A stretch of DNA of 64,000 nt, from NCBI GenBank assembly GCA_949358305.1, contig OX442324.1, forward strand, positions 1,663,501 to 1,727,500. The letters run 5' to 3'. The position numbers were made by a program, and so were the translations under genes. This DNA is from Strigamia acuminata (Eukaryota; Arthropoda; Chilopoda; Geophilomorpha; Linotaeniidae). The stretch's first letter is position 1; the number at the start of each line of letters is the position of its first letter. The notes under the pieces were generated by a model that saw only the letters and a list, made by a program, of their open reading frames with translations, ran no database searches and was not told the origin of the DNA. Shown one piece after another: positions 1 through 10,323 of this stretch.

Positions 1-330
1 TCCAATGGACGATGGACACACTAAAGGCTTGTGTCGGCAATACACAGTCTTATACAATATATCGATGACTCCGCAGTCATCGGTTCCACCAACCAAATTC
101 ATTTACAGAATCTCGAGAAGTTACTAGCTGCTTTCAGCAAGGTGAGTTTAACCCTCAATACTTTATGAGGCTTTATGAATGTACGAGACGTTTTCTTATC
201 GGACTGTCTTGTGATTCCTGCATTGCTTCGAAAAGCAGTTTTGACGGCGTTGCATAAAGGCCACTTTGGCATCATCCGCATCAAAGTGCTCGCTCGTGCG
301 ACGGTTTGGTGGCCATGCATCAAAAATTAA
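1..330 (+). pseudogene. Gypsy-type pol remnant (RT palm joined to integrase zinc domain)
   Basis: The plus strand reads a reverse transcriptase palm fragment with the catalytic YIDD at 58-69, then after an in-frame TGA (166-168) an integrase N-terminal zinc-binding segment (LHKGHFG followed by VWWP, about 226-318), ending at TAA 328-330. In an intact Ty3/gypsy pol these motifs are more than 1 kb apart, with thumb and RNase H between them, so this copy has a large internal deletion near 160-175. The RT residues before YIDD are in another frame, which implies a frameshift near 55. It is truncated on the left by the window edge. It is a dead fossil; the superfamily is clear, the lineage is not. 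Confidence 0.7.
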
Positions 331-721
331 ATTTTTTTATTTTTATGAAAGTAAATAATTTAGACATTTAAAAAAAAGAAAGTGGTTTTTCTTGTTTATT
401 TGCATAATAATGCAAATGTAAATACATGGTGATGCGTACAGGGCGCGACATAGCTAAGCGCGACATTGCGATTTGCGCTTAGCAATGGGCACAACATTGT
501 TATCAATAGCTTGGCGTGACAAGCTACTGTTTGCGGTGGTCCGCAATAGCGTGGCGCGACACGGTATTCTAACTAGGCGCGACAGCTATAATAACATGGC
601 TCGACACGTTAGAATAGCATGGCGCAACACGTTAGAATAGCGTGGCGCGACACCAGCTAATGTGTTGCGTCAAGTTCGAACGACGTGACACGACACGGAC
701 GATAACGTCGCGATTTTGACG
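331..721. repeat. AT-rich spacer with a GC-rich imperfect short repeat
   Basis: No gene is visible. From about 440 to 700 a degenerate unit of roughly 25-30 bases recurs, with the core agcgtggcgcgacac. A stretch at 375-420 (agtggtttttcttgttta, then ttgcataat) recurs at about 47611-47645 inside the 3.3-kb DNA transposon, so part of this spacer is a dispersed repeat. Confidence 0.6.
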
Positions 722-1000
722 AAATTTGATATACTTTTGATGAATTCTGTCCAAATTTGATTCATTTTTGATGAATTCTGTCCAAATTTGATTCATTTTT
801 GATGAATTCTGTCCAAATTTGATTCATTTTTGATGAATTCTGTCCAAATTTGATTCATTTTTGATGAATTCTATCCAAATTTGATTCATTTTTGATGAAT
901 TCTGTACAAATTTGATTCATTTTTGATGAATTCTGTACAAATTTGATTCATTTTTGATGAATTTTGTCCAAATTTAGTTTATTTTTTATGAAATTTAGAT
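722..1000. repeat. 31-bp tandem array, about 9 copies
   Basis: Units start at 722, 753, 784, 815, 846, 877, 908, 939 and 970. Each is close to aaatttgattcatttttgat followed by gaattctgtcc. The first and last units are the most divergent, as expected for a minisatellite that grew by unequal exchange or slippage. There are no unique spacers between units and no coding potential. Confidence 0.95.
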
Positions 1001-1062
1001 TTCACCAGACCTGTGCATAATGAAAGAATTTATGGTATTTAGTAATCCAGCACTGCAAAAAT

Positions 1063-1527
1063 TGTTGGCCTTTAATCGAATAAATGGTAAGTCCTGGTTA
1101 TATTGTATAATGCGGCGAAACTTTGCACAAATTGCGCAGCCATCTTTATTGGCAAAAATCATACCCAAGTGTGGCCAAAACGATACAGTGAGAACAAATC
1201 ATTCAGTAAATGTGACATGTGTCACTACAGTTGACATGTGACATAAAATGGTTATACACAAGACAAGTCTACAAAACAAATCAGGAAATAATACAATAAC
1301 CATTAAAAAATAATTAGAACCAACTAATAAACTATTGTAATAAGTAGTTGATGTTATATTACACTTTTTACAACATAAGATCATACAATTCGAGATCAAA
1401 CTAATAAATTACAATACACCGTTGACATTTGTTATTGTTAACATAGATTATGCAAATTTCCACGTAGACGCGCTATACAGATACAGAGATGGGAAATATG
1501 ACACAACTCGATATGTGATACAAAACA
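1063..1527 (-). repeat. Copia-1 3' LTR (approximate limits)
   Basis: On the minus strand it starts tgttttgtatcac and ends ggccaaca. The left edge is fixed by the 40-bp match to 11933-11972; the right edge is inferred from TG...CA ends just past the RNase H stop codon, so it is uncertain. The sequence is AT-rich. Confidence 0.5.
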
Positions 1528-1562
1528 ATGTCTTCGATACGCTAATCCTGAAACACGTATCA

Positions 1563-2375
1563 TTATAATGCAAAGCCATGACAAAGATTGTCCCAAATAT
1601 CTACATATCCCCTCTGAACAACTTTGTCACAAGTCAAAAATATGCCACATAATTCTGTCAGTCGAGGGCGAGCCAACCACTTGGTTAACAGATCGGCAAC
1701 GTTCAGTTTCCCTGGGACGTGCCGCATGTCAAAAATCTTACTTTCATACAGATCACGCAAATAATGGACACGAACTTCAATATGTTTGTTCGCTTTATTT
1801 TCGACGCGATTTTTACTGTATTGTATCGCCGCTGTGCTGTCAGCTAACACACACGGTTGTAGGTCCCCAAAGTAGTCGAGCATCACCGACATATTAAAGA
1901 GTTTCTTGAGCCATATCAATTCCCTGATGCCATCTACTATGGCCACAAACTCTGATTTCATCACAGATAACGTGGTCATCTTCTGCTTTCTACATGACCA
2001 CGAAACTGGAACACCACCCAGGAAAACTACATGACCCCCGAAACTCCTACGTTGGTCAACATCGGTAGCGTATGACGCATCGGTAAAGACCGTCAACAAT
2101 GCACTTTTGCACCTCGAAAAATCAATACAGTAGTCCTCAGTGTACTTAAGGTACCTGAGTACTTGTAACAACATGTTGATGTGTCTCTGAGAGTGTCGCT
2201 CGTTGTATTGGGAGAGCACAATGGTTGAAAACAGTATAACTGGCCTGGTTCGCGACGCCAAGAACAGAAGACTGCCTACAAGTGATCTATAGGGAAACAC
2301 GGTGTCCAATTGTTCATCCTTTTTCACCCCCATTATCATAGTACCCACTGCCCCGGGTAAACAAACTTTATGCAA
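1563..2375 (-). pseudogene. pol: Copia-1 pol: RT C-terminal region and RNase H
   Basis: A minus-strand frame of 270 residues with the copia hallmark FPYRSLVGSLLFLASRTRP, where the RT connection meets RNase H, then RNase H elements: TDASYATD (first acidic residue), the SVMKSEFVA segment, ADSTAAIQ, and the C-terminal KHIEVRVHYLRD / VPGKLNVADLLTK block shared by copia RNases H. It degrades the RNA strand during reverse transcription in the particle. It is split from the RT palm (2477-2911) by a frameshift near 2376-2480. The stop at 1563 is immediately followed by the LTR region, as expected for the end of copia pol. Confidence 0.85.
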
Positions 2376-2476
2376 CCCATCAATCTTAAAATGACTGCAT
2401 AACCTTTCGATATAATTTCGTTAATGGACTAAAATTTTCCCGTTCACACGCTTGAATTCAATGCCCAGTAAAAGGG

Positions 2477-2911
2477 TTACTGGTCAAGGTTTACCATTTG
2501 AAAGTGTTCAGTAATCCACGACAGCACATCTCTCTCAATGTTCCCATTTCGTGAAAAGATGACGATGTCATCAACGTACACTACTAAAACTACATCTCTG
2601 TCCATGCAGTAAACACAATTGAAACCAGGGACCGGTTTAAAACATATGTGCAACAGTCTGTCGTGCAACTTCTCAAACCACATACGGCCTGACTGGTGCA
2701 GGCCGTATAAAGCTTTGTAAAGCTTCCAGCATTTTCCGACATTCTGCTGCGTTCGAAACCCCTTTGGAATGCTCATATATTGGACCTCGTCCAAGTCTCC
2801 ATGGAGATACGCGGCTTTTATATCCACGTGTGTATCTCTCCAATTCATGAGAACGACCAACATGCAAAATAACACCAAGACAACAACAAAATTCACCACA
2901 GGTAAAAACAC
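2477..2911 (-). pseudogene. pol: Copia-1 pol: reverse transcriptase palm
   Basis: Minus-strand RT core. It begins within the FxPVVNF motif and runs through HVDIKAAYLHGDLDE (first catalytic aspartate), YGLHQSGRMWFEKL, and LVVYVDDIVIF (catalytic YVDD). These are the standard copia RT blocks in the right order. The upstream part (RARLVAQGFK block) lies in the frame 2912-3016 and the downstream connection in 1563-2375; both boundaries need frame changes, so the enzyme is broken. Confidence 0.85.
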
Positions 2912-3013
2912 CTCGGTGAAGTCTATCCCCGGTCGCTGTTTAAAGCCTTGAGCAACAAGTCTTGCACGATGATGCTTTATTTCCCCGGTACTGTCTCTTT
3001 TTATTTTGTAGAT

Positions 3014-3866
3014 TCATTTACTACCCAGCAGTTGATGGTCTTTTTCACAATCAACTTCTTCATACACCTTTCGTTCGTTAAATATATCAATTTCTTCTTG
3101 CATTGCGCGAACCCATTCAGACTTTCTCTCGCCTTTTATTGCCTCTTTGTAAGTGTTGGGCTCAAGTGCACAGCAACCCGCGAATGGGTTTGGAACTTCT
3201 TGATGTTGGGTTTTCCCCGAGAAATCAAACAGATCTGCCTCAAATTCATATCCGTTCTCTTGACACCAATGCAACGCTTCAATTCTGCTGCGGAGCCTTT
3301 TCTTATCGGGCGCTACATAATGCGCGTAGGTTGTCCCAGCTTCCCTTCCTGTTTGTCTAATATATGACCTAACATCCCAGTCATTCATATTCAATTTCAA
3401 TAAAGCAACACCCCCAATTGCTTCACCCCCTTGACCCCCTCTCACATTTGGAGAAGCCAACAATGCTGCTTGAAATATATCTTCATCCTCGCTAACCTCA
3501 TCAGTTGGTTCTCCCGTAAACTCAATCAATCGTGGTTTCGGAAAAACCTTGGGTTTTGGGGTTTCCGGCAATGGCGGTTTACTGGTTGGCAATGCCGTAG
3601 TTGTAGGAAGTGCTTTTAACACAGGTTGGACAGGGGAAACCTGACCCGGGGGAATCTGACCTGGTAACACCTGACCTGGGATTGGAACAAGAGCAGTCAC
3701 CAATCTCACAGGAGTTGGTGTCTCATCGTCTGACTCATGCCCCAAATCGCTCAAATTAAAGTATTCATAACTTTGTAGCTGTCCCTTTCCTTTCCCAGGA
3801 ATGTTATTTCCCCTTTCGTACCAATATTTATTCTCATTAATGGTAACGTGTTTTGACATATATATG
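3014..3866 (-). pseudogene. pol: Copia-1 pol: integrase-RT linker and RT N-terminus
   Basis: The minus-strand frame starts at the left edge of the copia integrase tail (SKHVTINENKYW, near 3825-3860), passes through a proline-rich, acidic linker, and reaches the RT N-terminal block (SEWVRAMQEEIDIFNERKVYE and LLGSK). The next codon, 3014-3016, is TGA where this position is normally tryptophan (GCKWIYKIK type), a point nonsense mutation; beyond it the frame still reads IYKIKRDSTGEIK and RARLVAQGFKQ. Residues before about 3866 belong to Copia-2 read backwards and are not part of this gene. Confidence 0.75.
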
Positions 3867-5091
3867 GAACCCAGTAGACAATAGCGTAACGGAATCAATT
3901 CACGTTCGCCTCGATGAGCACCAATCATATAAAAGGTCACTGAAAAATCAGAATGGTCATCGCAACCAAATTTTCGAAGAACCCGATGTTGGTCAACAAC
4001 AACGAGTGTCGTTTGACGATAATGTCCACTATTTGGACTGGCCAAAAGCCGATTCTGATGAAGATTCATCGAATGCATCGGATGAAGATGATGACGACGA
4101 TGATAATGGAAATGGATCGGTTTCCAAATCGATATCCATCCCCCTAGTGCACCTTTCTCCGCTCAAGACATCCGAACGTCAGTTAATTGAAGCATGCGCA
4201 CTGGCATTACCAGATTCCGCAAGTTTGGGACGATCAGCATCTTACCCAATCCTTTATCAAGAGGAAGGACAGGATACCGATGAAGATGTTGGACAGATCG
4301 TTGATGAGGCAATTCAACCGGACGCGGCAGAATTGCAACAACTCCAATCTCAACACGTCTCACCGGAAACGTCCCAAACCAGTTCACCAGGGCTTTCACC
4401 GCCTGGATCACCAACTCGTTTTGTCACAACGCGCAGAAGAGATGGCCGAAATGTTTTGCAGCACATGATGCCTATATTTGATCAAGGAGCTCTATCTCCA
4501 TTACCGACTGGTCCTACCCATGTTGCAGCACCTTCAGCAGGAAGAACATCTTTCTTTTGGCGTTATGTTGGCGGTGATACAGTTTTCAGACGATGGGTTC
4601 GAGAGGAACATCTCCGAAAAGATCAACGCCCCGGGTGCATAGACACCGATGTTTATTATTTCCCTGAACCTAATCTCCGACTACGTTCGAGACGGAACGT
4701 TGAAGAATTCTGCACTATGAACAATCTTCCGTACGATCCGGAACTTTTCTTTTTCGGAAATATGGAGCACACCCTGCCCACGATTCCCGGCCCTCGACAT
4801 GCCGCTCATCTTTGCCGCACGGAGCCGTCTTCATACGCAGAAATTCCCAAATTCCAAGATGCCCCAAAGTGGCGCGAAGCCATCGATGAAGAGTTGGGCA
4901 CATTCAAAGAAAGGCAAATCTATCAAGAAGTTCCAAGGCCGCCCGATACTACAGTCTTAGGCTGTAAATGGATTTTCAAGTTGAAATCGGACGTAACCGG
5001 CATAGTAACTCGATATCTTGCTCGACTCGTCGCACAAGGCTTCCGCCAAATCATCGGGTTGATTACGACGAGGTCTTTAGCCCAGTCGTGA
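3853..5091 (+). pseudogene. pol: Copia-2 pol: integrase tail, acidic linker, RT N-terminus
   Basis: The plus-strand frame opens directly inside the copia integrase C-terminal block (YIWNPVDNSVTE, then VRLDEHQ), so everything 5' (gag, protease, integrase core) is missing. It has an acidic run (DEDDDDDDNGNG, about 4080-4110), a variable linker, and the RT N-terminal blocks KWREAIDEELGTF, LGCKWIFKLK and ARLVAQGFRQ. The frame is lost near 5045-5060; reading continues in the frame 4968-6344. It lies head to head with the minus-strand Copia-1 fragment ending at about 3866. Confidence 0.85.
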
Positions 5092-6344
5092 ATTTCGTTT
5101 TGATCCGACTGTTCTTCTGTCTTCTAGTCGTCCTCAGAGGATGGAAAGATGCTCACCTCGACGTCAAATGTGCATACCTGTATGGGGACCTGAAGCACAA
5201 GGTATACATGCGCATCCCCGCAGGTGCAGCCTGTACGAATCCCAACAACGTATGGCTGCTGATCAAATCCCTCTACGGTCTCCACCAATCGGGGAGACAA
5301 TGGTACAAAAAGTTAGATGAGACACTTCGAGCCCTCAGTTTCCGAAAGATGCCTGCGTGCAATTGTGTGTACATTTACGGCAATTGCGCCGTTATGTTAG
5401 TTTACGTAGATGACATCGTTTTGTTCTACGCTTCCGACACCGTATTAGCCCGGATCATTCAACTTATCTCGTCCAAATTCGACATCGTTAATCTTGGTCC
5501 CATCACGAAACTATTAGGCGTCGAATTCATTCGCGACGCCGGACGAACCTTCGTCACGCAACGCGCCTACATTGCAAAGCTCGTTAAGAAGTTCGAGGTT
5601 TCTATCAATCGTCTCGTAAAAGTTCCCGTTGCACCCGGGACAACACTCGTGAAGGGATCAACCGAAAATCTACCGGATTTTCCTTACCGATCTCTCATCG
5701 GTTCGCTCCTTTTTCTTGCTTCGAGAACTCGCCCCGACATCTTATTTTTGGTCATTTCGCTAAGTCAGTTCAATACGTGTTACGACAAAACACACATCCG
5801 AGCCCTGCTTCAAGTTCTCCAATACGTGGCGAACACAATCGATTACAACATTGAACTTTCTGGTTGTACGTCAAGCCAGCTATGGGCTTGTACGGATGCT
5901 TTGTGGGCAAGCGACTTGGCAACGTCTTTAAGTTTCGGCGGATTTGTAACTTTCATCGGAAATATGCCAATTGGCTGGTCGTGCCGAAAACAATCAACGG
6001 TCGCATGTTCAACCATGGAAGCTGAATTCATCGCCCTGGTTGAATGTGTAAAAGAAACCTTCTGGCTCGACAACATTTTCACCGAGTTCCCGATCTTAAA
6101 CAGAATATCTCGTCCTATCATCTATTCCGACGCCCTCGCAGCCATCCAGTTTACTTCGAATGACGTGGAGAATTCCAAGACCAAACATATCCGCGTCAAA
6201 TATCATTGGCTACGAGAGTGGTATACGGCGGGATGTTTCAGTTTACACAAAGTTTCCGGTGAACAGAATATTGCGGACATCTTCACCAAATGGCTCAGTT
6301 CCGAGCGTTTGCGATCGTTAATTTCCAAGATCTTCCGACTCTGA
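5045..6344 (+). pseudogene. pol: Copia-2 pol: RT palm, connection and RNase H
   Basis: Continuation after one frameshift. It has FSPVVNF, HLDVKCAYLYGDL (first catalytic D), YGLHQSGRQWYKKL, LVYVDDIVLF (catalytic YVDD), then FPYRSLIGSLLFLASRTRPD, TDALWASD, STMEAEFIAL, and the terminal VSGEQNIADIFTKWL. The stop is at 6342-6344. All RT and RNase H blocks are present and in order in one long frame. It is related to Copia-1 but clearly a different family. Confidence 0.88.
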
Positions 6345-6487
6345 TTTCACCGTGACTTTCTCGTGACATTCTTTAGTTATTACCCGACGTCGAGGATCAT
6401 CGAGTTCCAGTGGGAATTTTCGGGCTTTCGTAGTGTCATGCGGTTGAGTCGCGTCGTCTGCCGACCGACTCGAACCAGCGCAAATAT
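6345..6487 (+). other. Copia-2 3' non-coding segment
   Basis: Short spacer between the RNase H stop and the start of the candidate 3' LTR. I see no gene and no convincing polypurine tract in it. Confidence 0.4.
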
Positions 6488-6914
6488 TGTTAAAGTTACT
6501 CGAATCTATCACTAGACTGCAGACGTGATGATTGCATCACGGCCTGTTCAATTATGATTAATTCAGGGGGGTATCTCAATATAAAAGAGCCACTTTGGCT
6601 CTGAGAACTCAGTCTTCCCAGGACTTCTAATGATTAATGTTTCAGCCAGTATATGGCATGATTAGTTTACAAATAAGAGAGAAGGTGTTATTCATGTCTT
6701 TAGTCTAATGTTTATTTTGCTTTTAGGTTTAGTCTTAGGTTTAGTTTTATGATTTCAATTAAGTTTATGATTTGTAATTAGAAGAATAAAAGATACTGTT
6801 ATTATTTCAATTCAAACTCTGACTCTTCATTTATCTCACTCTTAGTTATTAAATGTTTAGCAGTAAAATAGTTATAAGTTACGTGGTCATTATTGGCCGG
6901 TTGGCCACGTAACA
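6488..6914 (+). repeat. Candidate Copia-2 3' LTR
   Basis: Starts tgttaaagtt and ends acgtaaca, giving TG...CA ends. It contains a TATA-like aatataaaag (6578-6587) followed by a CTCTGAGAACTCAGTC-type start region and a poly(A) signal-like aataaaag near 6785, the expected U3-R-U5 order. A 9-bp inverted repeat (gttacgtgg / ccacgtaac) sits at its end. No partner LTR remains, so the limits rest on internal signals only. Confidence 0.5.
6578..6587 (+). promoter_or_regulatory. TATA-like box in candidate LTR
   Basis: The sequence aatataaaag lies about 90 bases into the candidate LTR and upstream of a poly(A) signal-like motif, as in an LTR promoter. Confidence 0.4.
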
Positions 6915-7033
6915 GTAGCGTTCTTCAATAACAGTACCCGGCTCGATGATTTGACTTTATTGTTTACTTTTTCGATCTCATATGCACTGTAATTCCAGTA
7001 TCCGTTGTTTGTTTCCCCTGATCCTATTTCCAT

Positions 7034-8153
7034 CGAAAGGGGGAATTGTTGGTCTAAAGGACCATTTTATATGTCGATGAGACATAGAATCTTATTATGT
7101 TACATTCTAACCATTTATTCCGATGTTTATTTATTATTCAATCCAGATTACTTTTATATAATTTGATATAGTGATTTATTGCTTATTTATATTCTAAACG
7201 GATCGTTTATAGCATTTATTGTCATCTTTAGTATTTAAGAATGCAGCACCATGCTGTCTTTAGCTATTCTGTATAATTTCCGATTTATCCTTTATGTATT
7301 GACCTTTTTCGACACAAGGTGTCGCATTGTACACTTTTCCTTTCTTCAACATGGCGCCCACCTCGAGAACGTGCTGCTCCGCCATTTTTCCCAACTATGG
7401 ACTCTAATAGTGAGTTTGCGGTTGCCAATTGTTCCTTATAATTATGAGTTACAAGCTCATAATTATAAAAATGGACTTATAACATAACGTAACTCCTCAA
7501 CTTTTACACTATTTTGTAAAATAAGAGAGCCAATCAGATCGCTTAACACTATTTGAAGCTCCTCCCACTATTGCAAATGGCGCTGATGGTGCTAATGGAA
7601 ATTCAAAATGGCTGCTTGACCTGTTTCAACGTTCAGCTTCAATCACAATTTCTTTCTGCCATCGAAGGATAGAAACAACTTAAATCATTCCAGGTAAGCA
7701 AATAAATAAACTGGAAGACAATTTCATGTCTGAAAACTGTCAAATTAATAAAACTACAGATTTTTATTTTCTTTTGCATAGGGATTTGTTCTACCATTAC
7801 ATGGTATTTATAAGTATAATTTATAAAATATATTTATTGCACCGCAAGTGCCTATTTCAAGAAGGAATTATAATTATAATTATGAGCTTGTAACTCATAA
7901 TTATAAGGAACAATTGGCAACCGCAAACTCACTATTGTTAAGTATGTTTTCATTAAACTTATTTTATAATTTTAACAAGTGTTTAAATTCCTTTTCTAAC
8001 GGCGTATAAGTGCTTTCGCACGGCCGTCAATTCGTCCCGTTTACATTACGTCACATCGTCGTTCGTGCGTGCAGCACGACGCCATTTTGGCAAACGCCAT
8101 TCGCTTCCACTGATTCAGTTCACGCCGAATTTGCGCCGCTCTCCTCTGCTACA
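7034..8153 (+). repeat. Second copia-like PPT plus LTR candidate, interrupted by a MITE
   Basis: A polypurine tract (cgaaagggggaat, 7034-7046) is directly followed by tgttggtctaaagg, a typical copia PPT/LTR boundary. The LTR would run to about 8153 (gctaca) and contains the 523-bp MITE at 7410-7932. No coding region upstream can be assigned to it, so this looks like a stranded element end next to the minus-strand integrase at 8163. Confidence 0.4.
7410..7932. mobile_element. TA-flanked MITE, copy 1 (Tc1/mariner-like target site)
   Basis: Terminal inverted repeats of about 58 bp begin gtgagtttgcggttgcc and mirror at the right end, flanked by TA on both sides (7408-7409 and 7933-7934). Each TIR itself contains a hairpin (aattatgag / ctcataatt). 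No transposase is encoded, so it depends on an autonomous relative. A second copy lies at 40599-41145. The TA duplication and hairpin TIR fit a Tc1/mariner-type MITE; the superfamily is inferred. Confidence 0.85.
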
Positions 8154-8162
8154 AATACCTTA

Positions 8163-8671
8163 TTACATTTTGGATCCCACAAGGGCTCTAACCCAAGCTC
8201 TCGGTTCCAATTTTCTACGTCGTTGTTGGGCAGGGATATGTGTGTTGCATTTCGACCCAATGCATCTCAGGTGCCTAACTGAAGCCCTTCTGTTATAGAA
8301 TACATTATAGGGGGAACGATTGTTCAATTTCGGATGTGGGTACAAGTTTTTTACATAAACAAGAGTTACCGCTAACTCTCCCCACAATCTCTTGGGTAAA
8401 TCTGAATCAATTAACATTGCTCTCACCCCCTTTAAGTTAGGCGGTTGGCCCGCTCAACCACGGAATTCATTTCCGGCGAGTATGCATTCGTTCGCTCGCA
8501 TTTGATTCCCTCTTGTTGAGCATAATCTGCCCAATCTTTAGATACAAACTCTCTCCCGTTGTCAGTTCGTATTGCTTTGACCTTTTTAGATGTAGAGCGT
8601 TCGATCTCTTTTTGCCAAATCTTAAAAACCCCTAATACATCACTCTTTTTGTTGAGGATGTGTATCCACAT
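8163..8671 (-). pseudogene. pol: Copia-1 integrase core and C-terminal part, frameshifted
   Basis: Two adjoining minus-strand frames (8432-8671 and 8163-8426). The first holds KKVKAIRTDNGREF (second catalytic aspartate) and PEMNSVVERANR (catalytic glutamate) of the DDE core. The second holds RLWGELAVTLVYVKN and the copia HLR..GSKCNTHIP block. The frame changes near 8428 and again near 8640 relative to the upstream protease-integrase frame. The gene stops in foreign sequence at about 8160, where the copia LTR candidate begins. It would integrate element cDNA if intact; it is not. Confidence 0.8.
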
Positions 8672-9726
8672 AAATCGTCCACTATAAGTAGGAAATAACT
8701 CCCACCCCCAAGGGTTTTAGTTTGGCTTGCCCCCCAAACATCTATATGGACAAGGTCTAAGATGCCTTTGGTCAAAATTTGTCCAATCGGAGGAAACCCC
8801 GCACGCGTCTTCTTCGCCCGCACGCACGCGTCACATTGGTCTATGTTCTTATTGGACAGTTTCACTCCGAATATGTCCGTCGACTTTTCCATGTAGACAA
8901 TTCCCTTCGTGTGTAAATGTGCCATACGGCCATGCCAATAGCTAATGTCTAACGCCTTATCTGGTTTCGCATTAGGCTGACCCCCTTTAACTCCGTTGGC
9001 CGGAAGCGCACCTGTGTTGGATCCACTCTGTGTCGCTTTTGCCTGTAAATCAACCAAAGTTCCCGGAGGAGTACTGCCCTTTGGTGTTTTCAACACCTCG
9101 TTATAAGACGGTTTCGCTATTTCGCTTCCCTGCGTTACGCATTCACTCTTGGATGTTAAATCGCTAGTATTAACACTTTCAATAATGTCTAATTGGTTAT
9201 TAATCGGATTACTTATGCTAAGTGCATCCGCATGCGGCGGAACTGCACTTGCATTTACAGAAGGAACCGCAATCTGACAAAAACTCTTATACATTCTATC
9301 CGACTGACGCATGGCCGTCAGAATTGGTTCCGTAATCCGTTGTTTAAATATGACCATTTTTCCTTCACCAACACGAGTTACATATCCCGCCTCATCAGTG
9401 CGACCGAGGGAAATCAAATTTTTAGTAAAATTTGGTGCGTAAAACACATTCCGTAACATGAATGGGTGCCCATGAGATTTATCTTTAGATTCTAACTTGA
9501 TATCTCCTACCCCATCAATCCTAGATGATCCCTCACCTAAGCGCACTGAATAATTCGAGAGAGGCTTATAATTCACAAAACCATGTTTGGTGAAGGTAAA
9601 ATGTTCCGTGGCCCCTGTGTCCACGTGCCACGCCATGTCTTTCACCCCCGATGAAGTCACAAAAGATGACACTGGTGTCGTCGACTGTCCAACGGTCTGT
9701 TGAAGCAATGTGTAAAATCCTTCCAA
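8632..9726 (-). pseudogene. pol: Copia-1 protease and integrase N-terminal half
   Basis: Minus-strand frame with the aspartic protease active-site segment WHVDTGATEHF, a protease C-terminal region (YAPNFTKNLISLG), the gag-pre-integrase HHCC zinc block (YWHGRMAHLH and CDACVRAKK), and the start of the integrase core (LDLVHIDVWG, first catalytic D). The N-terminus continues in frame from gag through the 32-bp repeat. The frame breaks near 8640. The order protease-integrase-RT is diagnostic for copia. Confidence 0.85.
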
Positions 9727-9944
9727 CTCTTCTGAAGCGATGTGTAAAATCCTTCCAACTCTTCTGAAGCGATGTGTAAAATCCTTCCAACTCTTCTAAA
9801 GCGATGTGTAAAATCCTTCCAACTCTTCTGAAGCGATGTGTAAAATCCTTCCAACTCTTCTGAAGCGATGTGTAAAATCCTTCCAACTCTTCTGAAGCGA
9901 TGTGTAAAATCCTTCCAACTCTTCTGAAGCACTTAGATTGGCTC
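9699..9944 (-). repeat. 32-bp tandem repeat inside gag-pol, 7 full copies
   Basis: Units start at 9721, 9753, 9785, 9817, 9849, 9881 and 9913 (ttccaactcttctgaagcga plus tgtgtaaaatcc), with a partial unit at the left. The unit is open in all three minus-strand frames, so three units encode a 32-residue super-repeat containing ELEGFYTSL, WKDFTHRF and GRILHIAS. The unit 9785-9816 carries a base change that creates TAG in one frame. The array lies between the gag zinc knuckle and protease. Confidence 0.95.
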
Positions 9945-10323
9945 CCTTACCGCGTGCACGTCCTCGGCCCTTGCCTCGACCACGCGACTGAGAAACGTTT
10001 AATCTAGACTTGCTTGGCACAGCCGTTAAACCCTGTTTACATGAAGGGCAATTGCGTGAAAAATGCCCTCTTCCGCCGCAGTTGTAACAAATAACTCCTT
10101 TTTGTTGCGGCTTTTGTTGAGTCCCAGTATAAGCTCCAGATGCAGACCCTGTTGCATCTCCAGGCACAGATCCTCCATGTGTTCTGTTGTATTCTGCAAG
10201 GAGCCTCTCTTTGACCTTAGCCACTGTAAAGTCGGCTTTGTCCCAATGGTAAACAATAGACTTCAATGCCTCGTATTCGGGGCCGAGGAAACGCGATCTC
10301 TTTATCCGATAGAGTAATGTCAA
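9796..10323 (-). pseudogene. gag: Copia-1 gag C-terminal half with CCHC zinc knuckle
   Basis: Minus-strand frame containing the gag segment YEALKSIVYHWDKADFTV, a CCHC knuckle (CYNCGGRGHFSRNC) that binds element RNA, and a basic RGRGKGRGRARGKG tract, then runs into the 32-bp repeat, where a repeat-unit mutation gives a stop at 9796. The upstream half is in another frame, with a shift near 10280-10320. Confidence 0.85.

Noticed and set aside
722-1000. CRISPR array.
   Set aside because: Pure tandem repeats without unique spacers, in a eukaryotic repeat context.
3014-4078. The whole 354-residue minus-strand frame as one protein.
   Set aside because: Its first 70 or so residues are antisense to Copia-2; only the part left of about 3866 is Copia-1 pol.
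8010-8298. Plus-strand frames at 8010-8298 as a gene.
   Set aside because: They overlap antisense the Copia-1 integrase and LTR sequence and have no domain.
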